Assembly (NCBI GenBank): GCA_937944065.1
Contig: CALDZS010000352.1
Span: 1-5,594, forward strand
Source: an uncultured Amylibacter sp.
Lineage (GTDB): Bacteria; Pseudomonadota; Alphaproteobacteria; Rhodobacterales; Rhodobacteraceae
Length of the DNA: 5,594 nucleotides
Direction of reading: 5' to 3'
Below are positions 1-5,594 of this stretch, piece after piece. A program made the translations under genes and the position numbers. The notes beneath the pieces are model-generated. The model saw nothing but the letters and a program-made list of their open reading frames with translations, searched no databases and was not told the origin of the DNA. Positions within the stretch are counted from its first letter, which is position 1; every line of letters begins with the position of its first letter.

Positions 1-1304
1 CCAAACACTGATGCAGTTTCGGCCAAAGTCAGTGGCGTCGATGACAAAAGTTCACCTTGCTTTGCGGCTAAAACTTGGTGCACTCCGTGCCCAAGCTCGT
101 GTGCCAACGTCATCACATCACGTTGTTTTCCAAGGTAATTCAGCATCACATAGGGATGCACGTCTGTGACGGTTGGATGGGCAAAGGCGCCGGGTGCTTT
201 GCCCTCTTTGACGCCTGCATCAATCCAACCACTGGTGAAGAACGGTTTTGCAATTTCGGCCATTTTTGGGTCGAAATCAGCGTATGCTTCCATAACCGTG
301 GCCTCGGCCTGATCCCAATCGATCAGTGTTTCGTCGCTGTCGGGCAGGGGCGCGTTGCGATCCCAAACCTGCATCCGGTCCAGCCCCATCCACTTTGCCT
401 TTAGTGCGTAATACCGATGGGACAGTTTGGGATAAGCGGCGACCACTGCGTTGCGCAAGGCCTCGACCACTTCGGGTTCGACTTGGTTCGACAGATGACG
501 ACCAGCTTGCGGTGTTGGCAATCCGCGCCAACGATCCTCGATCTCTTTTTCTTTTGCCAATGTGTTGGTGATACGTGCGAACAGTGAAATATTGTCCGAG
601 AATACTTTGATTAATGCTTGTGTGCCCAGTTTGCGGCGCGCGCGATCTGTGTCTGATAGCAAGTTCAAAGTTGCTTCCAAATTCAACAGCTCTCCATCGA
701 CATCAAACATCAGCGCCGCCATGGTTTCGTCGAACAAACGGTTCCACGCAGTGGCGCCCACGACTGATTGGTCATGCAGGAATTTTTCCATCTCGTCTGA
801 CAGCTGATAAGGTTTCATCGCACGAGTGCGGTCGATGATCGGGCGGTAACGACCAAGATCAGCGTTAGAGGTCAACAAACCTTCTAACGCGTCGTCCTCT
901 AGGCGGTTCAGCTCTAATGAAAAGAACACGAGCGGGGTCGAAAAATCAGTGATTTTGCCCTGCATATCGGCCATAAAAGTGCCGCGATCCGTATCGGTTG
1001 TGTTTTGGTAATAGCGCAAACCAGCAAACGACATGATGCGCCCGCTGATGGCTTGGATTTGTTCATACCGTTGTATGCACGACAACAGCCCAATCGCGTC
1101 CAGCGTTGCCAACTTTCCTTCGTAGTCCACCGCAAAGCTGGCGCATTCCGCCTCTAACCAGCTTAGGTCGCGGGTAATTTCTTTGCCGTCGGTACTGGGA
1201 TAAAGATCGGATAGATCCCATTCAGGCAGATTGCCAAAAGTGTCACCGCTGGCGGGCTCGCGGGCGTCTTTCATCAGTTCGGGCATGGGCAAACGTGTGT
1301 GCAT
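1..1304 (-). CDS. pepF: Oligoendopeptidase F, M3 family zinc metallopeptidase (partial, C-terminus beyond the left edge)
   Basis: Cytosolic zinc oligopeptidase that, by family knowledge, cleaves short peptides during peptide turnover. The reading frame is open without interruption from ATG 1304 to the window edge: 434 complete codons of a protein that usually has about 600. The N-terminal part holds the family signature LPEWDLSDLYP (residues 27-37), followed by the helical PepF N-domain. The M3 catalytic core begins late: GWIDAG, then HPYVMLNY, then the zinc motif HELGH at 402-406 (ligands H402 and H406, catalytic E403) followed by GVHQ. The third zinc ligand is E429 in TLAETAS, so all metal ligands lie in the window. 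ATG 1304 is chosen because an in-frame TAA, the stop of the upstream gene, lies 21 bases before it. The Shine-Dalgarno sequence is weak (GAAAG), and TTG 1317-1319 or ATG 1286 are alternatives. It is the last visible gene of the minus-strand unit. Identification is firm; the exact start is less so. Confidence 0.95.
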   Translation of the reverse strand, partial: MHTRLPMPELMKDAREPASGDTFGNLPEWDLSDLYPSTDGKEITRDLSWLEAECASFAVDYEGKLATLDAIGLLSCIQRYEQIQAISGRIMSFAGLRYYQNTTDTDRGTFMADMQGKITDFSTPLVFFSLELNRLEDDALEGLLTSNADLGRYRPIIDRTRAMKPYQLSDEMEKFLHDQSVVGATAWNRLFDETMAALMFDVDGELLNLEATLNLLSDTDRARRKLGTQALIKVFSDNISLFARITNTLAKEKEIEDRWRGLPTPQAGRHLSNQVEPEVVEALRNAVVAAYPKLSHRYYALKAKWMGLDRMQVWDRNAPLPDSDETLIDWDQAEATVMEAYADFDPKMAEIAKPFFTSGWIDAGVKEGKAPGAFAHPTVTDVHPYVMLNYLGKQRDVMTLAHELGHGVHQVLAAKQGELLSSTPLTLAETASVF

Positions 1305-1325
1305 GTGGGGGACTTTCAATAGGTC

Positions 1326-1667
1326 TTAAAGTTCGATTTGACCGTCTTTTAACGGTGCGTCTTTTGGTGCTTTTGGCAAAGGTGCATCGGGCGTGGGCGC
1401 ATCGATTGCAGGCGCATCAGGCTTGCGGCGAATGATGATATCACCGTTTGGCAAAACCTCTGGTGCTTGGTAGCGCGTGATATCATCCATCAGACCACTG
1501 AAACTTTCCAGCGCTGGGCCAAGTTCGGCCATCAAATCTTCGAGGATAGTCTCGGTTTCGTCCGAAAACAGTTCGAACAAGCGCAGCAACTGATCGGCTG
1601 GTTTGTCTTGGGCGTGTGCCGTCATCGGCAGGGTGCACAAGGCGGCGGTCATCAATATCTGTTTCAT
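1326..1667 (-). CDS. Small secreted acidic protein of unknown function with DAP-repeat tail
   Basis: Encodes 113 residues and I cannot assign a function. Residues 1-19 form a typical Sec signal peptide: short basic start (MKQ), hydrophobic core, and AHA before the predicted cut at 19/20. C11 does not sit in a lipobox. Residues about 22-62 are predicted amphipathic helix rich in Leu, Glu and Asp (FELFSDETETILEDLMAELG, then GPALESF). Next comes NGDIIIRRK (about 75-83), then a low-complexity tail of DAP units spaced about five residues apart. I recall similar short proteins in Rhodobacteraceae with the NGDIIIRRK segment, sometimes labelled 'AAA+ family ATPase'. No Walker A or B motif is present, so that label would be unsupported here. 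The start was chosen at ATG 1667 because it gives a clean signal peptide. ATG 1718 would add 17 residues and overlap the upstream gene by 11 bases. Probably periplasmic; co-transcribed with its neighbours. Confidence 0.8.
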   Translation of the reverse strand: MKQILMTAALCTLPMTAHAQDKPADQLLRLFELFSDETETILEDLMAELGPALESFSGLMDDITRYQAPEVLPNGDIIIRRKPDAPAIDAPTPDAPLPKAPKDAPLKDGQIEL

Positions 1668-1707
1668 AGGTTTAATATGGGGCAGGCGACGTCCGAATTC
1701 CAGTGGA

Positions 1708-2724
1708 TTAATCAACATCCAGATCCACCGTCACAGGGAAGTGATCTGACGCAGTTAAAAGCGCGTTGCGTAATTTGCCATTGTCGAAACATTTCGGATT
1801 GTCGAATGGATGCCAAATTGTCCAGTTCGGCGCGAAACTGTCTAGAATGGGTTTAGAGACCATGATGTAGTCCAAAAGCGCGTTTAGATACATTTTGGAT
1901 GCGTGATTGTAGAACCGAGAGGTGGTCGAAACTGGCATCAAAAAAGGCAGTAACGCCGCGTTGGCGTGTGGGTCTGACAGCTGCTTATCTGGTTGGTTTT
2001 TATCACCGACAACGATCTCGACGCTAGAAATACCGTAAACAGCCTCGTACTGATCTAGGCCCGGCCCGTCATTAAAGTCGCCTAGAACGATCAGGTTTTC
2101 GCCTACATCAATATGATGTTCGATCCGCGCACGCAGCCACTTGCATTGCGCCAATTGCTTACGTCTGTTGGCGATAGAGCTGTTAGTCTGTTCTTTTTCA
2201 TTGCGCGCACCGTGCGGGGCTTTCGACTTTGCATGCACACCAATCAAACGGAAATCTTGACCTTTGCGCGTTGTCATCAACACCTCTAGTGGTGGCTTAG
2301 AAAACACAACCTTATCTGTGGTGTCGTCAATCCCCAAATCAACTTCGAACGACTGGTCGAACGCAGGTGCGTTGTTGGTCACAGGATCATGCCGCGCTGT
2401 TAATTTCTTTGGGTCATATAGCAGTGCAATTTCTTGTTGCGTCTCGTTTTCAAATCCAATCAACGCTTTGTTTTGACGCAAATTGAAATGGCGGGCAAAG
2501 TTTTCTAATGCGCGCACGGTGGATTGACCCTGACCCGTGTTCGGGGCCTCGATGATCATAATCGCATCTGCGCCTAGGCGGCGGAAAACTTTTCCAAGGG
2601 CCGCAATCTGTTGACCTTTGGTGACATCGTGGCGACCAGACCATTTGTTCGAGAACATCAAATCATCGTCGGCATCAAAAAGACTGGCGAACCATTCTAT
2701 GTTATAAGTGGCAAGACGGATCAC
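1708..2724 (-). CDS. Endonuclease/exonuclease/phosphatase (EEP) family hydrolase
   Basis: A 338-residue, single-domain Mg2+-dependent hydrolase of the EEP superfamily (relatives of exonuclease III, DNase I and inositol phosphatases), whose members cut phosphodiester or phosphomonoester bonds. The whole active-site set is present in order: N8 in ATYNIEW, E59 in MIIEAPN, H164 in GVHAKSK, D216 and N218 in LGDFNDGP, D285 in LLDYIMVS, and D327-H328 in SDHFPV. There is no signal peptide or membrane segment, so it is probably cytosolic. The substrate cannot be read from the sequence; nucleic acid, nucleotide or phospholipid are all possible. The start is GTG (2724-2722), which overlaps the stop of the upstream co-chaperone gene as GTGA, so translation is probably coupled. 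Its own Shine-Dalgarno sequence is poor, consistent with coupling. It is followed 40 bases later by the small secreted protein gene. Confidence 0.92.
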   Translation of the reverse strand: MIRLATYNIEWFASLFDADDDLMFSNKWSGRHDVTKGQQIAALGKVFRRLGADAIMIIEAPNTGQGQSTVRALENFARHFNLRQNKALIGFENETQQEIALLYDPKKLTARHDPVTNNAPAFDQSFEVDLGIDDTTDKVVFSKPPLEVLMTTRKGQDFRLIGVHAKSKAPHGARNEKEQTNSSIANRRKQLAQCKWLRARIEHHIDVGENLIVLGDFNDGPGLDQYEAVYGISSVEIVVGDKNQPDKQLSDPHANAALLPFLMPVSTTSRFYNHASKMYLNALLDYIMVSKPILDSFAPNWTIWHPFDNPKCFDNGKLRNALLTASDHFPVTVDLDVD

Positions 2725-3404
2725 TCGTCGGACCGATCATAGATTTCTTCCCACGCTTTGTTGGCCGCAATCATCCGTTTGGTGGCCATGCTTATCGCCT
2801 CTTCTGGCAAACCTTGTGCCATCAATCTATCTGGATGGGTTTCGCGAATAATGTCACGCCAAGCGGCGCGCACTTGATCCAGCGGGGTGTTTTCGTCAAC
2901 CCCTAGAACATCGTATGCATCCGGTTCTGCGTCAGGCACAAACCGTGTGCGCAAACCGCGAAAGGCACGTTCATCAAGGCCGAATTTTCGGGCAACCGTA
3001 TGGACGAAATCATCCTCCATCGGGTGGTAGTGCCCATCGGCGATAGAAATATGGAACAAGCCCTCGACGATGTTTTCTAGCACTGCGTGTTCGTCTTTGA
3101 ACATTTTCTGAATGGTGTTTGCATACACTTCGTATCCAGCCAAATCTTGGCGGGCTAGATTGAATACTTTTGCGGCCTGTTCTTCGTCGCGTTTGGCGAT
3201 GTGAAATACTTGGCGAAAGGCCGCGACTTCGTCCCGAGTAACCAAACCGTCTGCTTTTGCCATTTTCGCGCCCAAACCGATAACTGCAATAGTGAACGCC
3301 ACAGACCGTTCGGGCGGTGCGCGTAGATTATCCAACACAGAGGCAAGGCTGCCACCGCTGGTAAGCGTAGCTAGTGCGGTAGAAATTCGTGTCCATACTG
3401 ACAT
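2721..3404 (-). CDS. Soluble DjlA-like co-chaperone (TerB domain plus C-terminal J domain)
   Basis: Encodes 227 residues. Residues about 30-155 form a TerB/DjlA-type helical domain whose two half-repeats each carry an acidic motif, KADG at 50-53 and IADG at 121-124, as in the TerB family where such motifs bind metal. Residues about 162-222 are a J domain starting DAYDVLGVDE, with the diagnostic HPD tripeptide at 190-192 (RETHPDR) and a final helix ANKAWEEI. J domains stimulate the ATPase of DnaK (Hsp70), so this is presumably a DnaK co-chaperone for an unknown client. Unlike E. coli DjlA it has no N-terminal membrane helix, so it should be soluble. The name 'molecular chaperone DjiA' is commonly used for such proteins. 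ATG 3404 is supported by a strong GAGGGGG seven bases upstream. Its TGA stop overlaps the GTG start of the EEP gene by four bases. Confidence 0.93.
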   Translation of the reverse strand: MSVWTRISTALATLTSGGSLASVLDNLRAPPERSVAFTIAVIGLGAKMAKADGLVTRDEVAAFRQVFHIAKRDEEQAAKVFNLARQDLAGYEVYANTIQKMFKDEHAVLENIVEGLFHISIADGHYHPMEDDFVHTVARKFGLDERAFRGLRTRFVPDAEPDAYDVLGVDENTPLDQVRAAWRDIIRETHPDRLMAQGLPEEAISMATKRMIAANKAWEEIYDRSDE

Positions 3405-3411
3405 TACATTG

Positions 3412-3418
3412 CCCCCTC
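3412..3418 (-). promoter_or_regulatory. Strong ribosome binding site of the TerB/J-domain gene
   Basis: On the minus strand GAGGGGG lies seven bases before ATG 3404. It is the strongest Shine-Dalgarno match among the six minus-strand genes and fixes the start. A second ATG (3409-3407) falls between the site and the chosen start but is out of frame with the protein. Confidence 0.7.
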
Positions 3419-3440
3419 AGGCTTACTTGGATGTTTTTTG

Positions 3441-3929
3441 TTATAGGAATTTTTGCATCAAGACCAGATCATGATAGCGATCAAATTTATACCCGACCTC
3501 GGGTACAGTCGCCACAGTCACGAAACCTATGGCGGCGTGAAACGAAATACCCGCGTGATTTTCGGCAGTGACACCAGCGATCAAACTGTGCGCACCGCCG
3601 GCCCGCGCATGATCTTGGACAGCAATCATCAACGCACGTCCTGTACCCTTTATGCCGATTTCAGGGTGCAACATGACCGTGTGTTCTTTGCTTCGTGAAT
3701 AGCCTGGTCCCGCACGAAACGCGCCATAGGTGGCAAATCCGATGATTTTGCGGTCGTGTTCAGCGATGAAAAACCCATGCTCTTCGACAGCCTTTTCTCG
3801 CAACAGATCAAGAATGCTTTGTTGCGTGTGCCGCTTTGTGTTGAATGTTGCGATGGTGTGGTCGATATAATGCGTCCAAATATCAGCAATCTGGGTGGCA
3901 TCATCGGACACAGCTTTGCGGATGATCAT
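3441..3929 (-). CDS. GNAT N-acetyltransferase, phosphinothricin/methionine-sulfoximine acetyltransferase-like
   Basis: A 162-residue single-domain GNAT protein that should transfer acetyl from acetyl-CoA to an amine. It begins with the family start (IIRKAVSDDATQIADIW). It ends with the PAT/MnaT-type signature: TAENHAGISFHAAIGF (121-136) followed by VGYKFDRYHDLVLMQ (145-159). Relatives acetylate phosphinothricin, methionine sulfoximine or methionine sulfone; the true substrate here is unknown and may be a toxic amino-acid analogue or metabolite. The acetyl-CoA loop is unusual: residues 92-97 read GIKGTG, so the usual Arg/Gln of the R/Q-x-x-G-x-G motif is Gly92. The ATG lies five bases after the stop of the upstream GNAT gene, with AAAGG about nine bases before it. 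The gap to the next gene is 36 bases. The family is certain, the substrate is not. Confidence 0.9.
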   Translation of the reverse strand: MIIRKAVSDDATQIADIWTHYIDHTIATFNTKRHTQQSILDLLREKAVEEHGFFIAEHDRKIIGFATYGAFRAGPGYSRSKEHTVMLHPEIGIKGTGRALMIAVQDHARAGGAHSLIAGVTAENHAGISFHAAIGFVTVATVPEVGYKFDRYHDLVLMQKFL

Positions 3930-3934
3930 CGGAA

Positions 3935-4387
3935 TTAGCCTTTTTTCGCGTATTTGATGAAAGGTGTTTTTGTCGCGACGCGGTCATACAGCATCCGACC
4001 TTTGTAGTTATATTCCTGCGTCATCCAATATGTTGTCGTCGCACCATCAAGTTTTGCCGCTTCGTGCACCGCCTCGATTAGGGCGCGTCCGACACCTTGG
4101 CCGCGTATGGATGGATCAGAATACAGGTCCATCAGATAGCAGGTGTTTTCCACAGTCCACATGGATCGGTGATAAACGTAATGCACCAAGCCGACCAATT
4201 TGCCGTCAATCGCCGCCACCAATCCCTTAAACTCGCCTGGGTCGCCCGACAGCAGGCGCTGGAAAGAGGTTTTGTAAACCTCTTCGCTTACGCTGGTCTC
4301 GTAATACTCAAGATATGCAGTCCACAGACGTCGCCAGCTATCGTGATCGCCAGCTTGGACGGGGCGGATGGTGATCTCAGTGGTCAT
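3935..4387 (-). CDS. GNAT N-acetyltransferase, Hpa2-like
   Basis: A 150-residue GNAT protein, first gene of the minus-strand unit. The start TEITIRPVQAGDHDSW is typical of the fold. Motif A is intact: YLMDLYSDPSIRGQGVGRAL, with the acetyl-CoA loop R95-G-Q-G-V-G100. The C-terminus (YWMTQEYN, then LYDRVATKTPFIKY) resembles a bacterial Hpa2-like GNAT group whose members acetylate small amines or polyamines; the substrate here is not known. It is only distantly similar to the next GNAT gene, so the pair is not a recent duplication. I chose ATG 4387 because GAG lies six bases before it; the in-frame ATG 4393 directly abuts that GAG and would have no binding site. The TAA stop is five bases from the next ATG, so the two are very likely co-translated. 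Confidence 0.9.
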   Translation of the reverse strand: MTTEITIRPVQAGDHDSWRRLWTAYLEYYETSVSEEVYKTSFQRLLSGDPGEFKGLVAAIDGKLVGLVHYVYHRSMWTVENTCYLMDLYSDPSIRGQGVGRALIEAVHEAAKLDGATTTYWMTQEYNYKGRMLYDRVATKTPFIKYAKKG

Positions 4388-4417
4388 GGTCATCTCGATT
4401 GCAGTTTGCTACACGCC

Positions 4418-4434
4418 AAGTTAACCAAAGTTAA
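4418..4434. repeat. Direct repeat AAGTTAA at 10-base period
   Basis: AAGTTAA occurs at 4418-4424 and again at 4428-4434, each preceded by CC(A), giving an offset of exactly 10 bases, about one helical turn. It sits in the middle of the divergent control region, so both copies would face the same side of the DNA. The copies could bind a regulator side by side, but two 7-base matches in AT-rich DNA can arise by chance. Confidence 0.4.
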
Positions 4435-4445
4435 AACGTGCTGAC

Positions 4446-4450
4446 AAGGA
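4446..4450 (+). promoter_or_regulatory. Ribosome binding site deciding the aldo/keto reductase start
   Basis: AAGGA lies eight bases before ATG 4459 and only two bases before ATG 4453. This spacing favours 4459 over the other in-frame candidates GTG 4438, ATG 4453 and ATG 4465. Confidence 0.65.
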
Positions 4451-4458
4451 ACATGAGT

Positions 4459-5502
4459 ATGCGGATGAATAAATTAGGATCAACGGATTTGATGGTGTCA
4501 GAACTGTGCCTTGGATCGATGACGTGGGGGACGCAAAATACGTTTGCCGAAGGTCACGCGCAAATCGATATGGCCTTGGATCATGGTGTGAATTTTATTG
4601 ATACGGCCGAGATGTATCCAGTGAACCCATTGTCCAAGCCGACCCAAGGCGACAGCGAGCGGTGCATTGGTGAATGGGTTGCGAAATCTGGCCGCCGTGA
4701 CGACGTTGTGTTGGCCACCAAAGTGTCGGGTGCAGGATATGCCAACGTGCGCGATGGCGCGCCGATTTCCCCTGAAACCATTACCCAAGCAATCGAGATG
4801 TCGCTAAAATCCTTGCAAACCGATTACATCGATTTGTATCAATTGCATTGGCCAAACCGCGGATCCTACGCATTCCGTCAGAACTGGACTTACGACGCGA
4901 CGCGTCAAAACAAGGCCGAGACTTTGGCGCACATGACAGAGGTGCTGGGGCATTTAGACGACTTGGTGAAACAAGGCAAAATCCGCCACATAGGTCTGTC
5001 GAATGAAAGTGCATGGGGGACATCACAATGGGTGCGTCTGGCCGAGGATCGTGGTTTGCCGCGCATGGTCAGCATCCAAAACGAGTACTCGCTTTTATGC
5101 CGCTTGTTCGACACGGACTTGGCCGAAACATGTCACAACGAAGAAATTGGTCTAATCTGTTATTCACCGTTGGCAACAGGATTGCTGACGGGCAAGTACC
5201 AGAATGGCGCAGTTCCAAAAGCCTCGCGCTTGGACGTAGCTGGCAATCTTGGTGGCCGTACAACGCCACATGCCTACGCCGCGATTGATGCCTATTTGGA
5301 CATAGCCAAGAAACACGGTCTGGACCCAAGCCAAATGGCATTGGCATGGTGTGCAACACGCCCATTTATGGATTCAGTTATTTTTGGATCGACCACTTTG
5401 CCACAATTGGAAATAGCTTTGAAATCCAGCGAGTTAACGCTTTCAGATGATGTAATGGCAGATATTGCGAAAGCGCACAAAGCGCACCCAATGCCGTACT
5501 AA
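4459..5502 (+). CDS. tas: Tas-type NADP(H)-dependent aldo/keto reductase
   Basis: A 347-residue cytosolic oxidoreductase of the aldo/keto reductase superfamily that reduces carbonyl compounds with NADPH; the physiological substrate of this subgroup is not well defined. It is almost the length of E. coli Tas (346 residues) and shares its hallmark segments: NFIDTAEMYPV (45-55), TKVSG (87-91), LQTDYIDLYQLHWP (119-132), IGLSNE, IQNEYSLL, LTGKY and HGLDPSQMALA. The catalytic tetrad is D48, Y53, K88 and H130. Near the C-terminus, IFGSTT (308-313) matches the cofactor phosphate-binding segment. The chosen ATG has AAGGA eight bases upstream; a GTG at 4438 would add seven residues but has no visible binding site. 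It diverges from the acetyltransferase genes and is followed after only three bases by a transporter gene, so the two are probably co-transcribed. No truncation or missing key residue. Confidence 0.94.
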   Translation: MRMNKLGSTDLMVSELCLGSMTWGTQNTFAEGHAQIDMALDHGVNFIDTAEMYPVNPLSKPTQGDSERCIGEWVAKSGRRDDVVLATKVSGAGYANVRDGAPISPETITQAIEMSLKSLQTDYIDLYQLHWPNRGSYAFRQNWTYDATRQNKAETLAHMTEVLGHLDDLVKQGKIRHIGLSNESAWGTSQWVRLAEDRGLPRMVSIQNEYSLLCRLFDTDLAETCHNEEIGLICYSPLATGLLTGKYQNGAVPKASRLDVAGNLGGRTTPHAYAAIDAYLDIAKKHGLDPSQMALAWCATRPFMDSVIFGSTTLPQLEIALKSSELTLSDDVMADIAKAHKAHPMPY

Positions 5503-5505
5503 CGC

Positions 5506-5594
5506 ATGCTCTGGATCACACTCGCAGTTGCTGCTGCCTTCGTTCAGAACATCCGCTTTATGGTGCAAAAGCAGATGTCGGATACGGGGTTCAG
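5506..5594 (+). CDS. Probable EamA/DMT-family transporter (partial, N-terminal 29 residues)
   Basis: The reading frame opens at ATG 5506, three bases after the reductase stop, and runs off the right edge. The visible residues (MLWITLAVAAAFVQNIRFMV, then QKQMSDTGF) form one hydrophobic helix followed by a short polar loop. This resembles the first membrane segment of EamA/DMT-family permeases in Rhodobacteraceae, which often begin LWI-x-L-x-x-A-A-A and have Q-x-x-R at the helix end. Substrate and direction of transport cannot be judged from 29 residues. There is no clear Shine-Dalgarno sequence in the reductase's last codons, so translation may depend on coupling to the upstream gene. The start and hydrophobic helix are seen directly; the family is an inference. 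Confidence 0.6.
   Translation, partial: MLWITLAVAAAFVQNIRFMVQKQMSDTGF

Larger units (their letters stand above)
4388..4458. promoter_or_regulatory. Divergent control region between the two transcription units
   Basis: This 71-base stretch separates the start of the minus-strand unit from the start of the plus-strand aldo/keto reductase gene, so promoters for both must lie here or extend into the opposite coding sequences. It is AT-richer than its surroundings between 4418 and 4436. I could not find convincing -35/-10 pairs for either direction: TTGCTA at 4406-4411 is a possible plus-strand -35, but the matching -10 is poor. No terminator-like hairpin is visible. Confidence 0.5.

Noticed and set aside
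75..404. Open frame on the plus strand opposite the left end
   Set aside because: It lies wholly antisense to oligoendopeptidase F, including its zinc motif; its translation shows no domain and no ribosome binding site.
914..1135. Alternative minus-strand frame of 73 codons
   Set aside because: It is a shifted frame inside pepF, whose own frame is continuous and matches the family throughout.
1305..1325. Possible terminator between the secreted protein gene and pepF
   Set aside because: No inverted repeat followed by a T-run is visible; the 21-base gap fits co-transcription.
1602..1667. Possible lipoprotein signal at C11 of the small secreted protein
   Set aside because: The residues before the Cys are A-A-L, which do not fit a lipobox (small residue needed at -1); AHA before Q20 fits signal peptidase I better.
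1668..1718. 17-residue N-terminal extension of the small secreted protein from ATG 1718
   Set aside because: It would place charged and proline-rich residues before a signal peptide that is already complete from ATG 1667, and would overlap the EEP gene by 11 bases. It is not fully excluded.
4097..4444. 115-codon plus-strand open frame opposite the Hpa2-like gene
   Set aside because: Antisense to a clear GNAT protein, no recognisable domain, and it ends in the divergent control region.
5013..5365. Overlapping open frames on both strands inside the aldo/keto reductase
   Set aside because: They are out-of-frame or antisense readings of a gene whose own frame has an intact catalytic tetrad and cofactor motif.

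Overview
The window looks like an ordinary chromosomal segment of an alphaproteobacterium, most likely Rhodobacterales (the Roseobacter/Rhodobacteraceae group). This rests on the recognisable protein families and on my recollection of the gene neighbourhood (M3 oligoendopeptidase F, a short secreted protein with an NGDIII tail motif, an EEP-family hydrolase, a soluble TerB/J-domain protein). Base composition is only moderately GC-rich for that group. Coding density is very high: no intergenic stretch exceeds about 75 bases, and I see no RNA gene, insertion sequence, CRISPR array or phage gene.

Minus strand, right to left (about 4387 down to 1): six genes in one direction with gaps of 5, 36, -4, 40 and 21 bases, so probably one transcription unit. 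In order of transcription they are: a GNAT acetyltransferase of the Hpa2-like type; a second GNAT acetyltransferase of the phosphinothricin/methionine-sulfoximine acetyltransferase type; a TerB-plus-J-domain co-chaperone lacking a membrane anchor; an endonuclease/exonuclease/phosphatase (EEP) hydrolase that starts with GTG inside the co-chaperone's stop; a small secreted acidic protein of unknown function with a five-residue DAP repeat tail; and the N-terminal 434 residues of oligoendopeptidase F, cut by the left window edge just after its third zinc ligand.

Plus strand (4459 to the right edge): a Tas-type NADP(H)-dependent aldo/keto reductase, followed after 3 bases by the first 29 codons of a probable EamA/DMT-family transporter. 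These two probably form a second transcription unit that diverges from the first across a short control region (about 4388-4458). That region contains a 7-base direct repeat at exactly 10-base period.

I find no evidence of a dedicated new system. The most checkable oddities are the secreted unknown protein, the translationally coupled co-chaperone/EEP pair, a non-consensus acetyl-CoA loop in one GNAT protein, and the helical-phase direct repeat between the divergent units.
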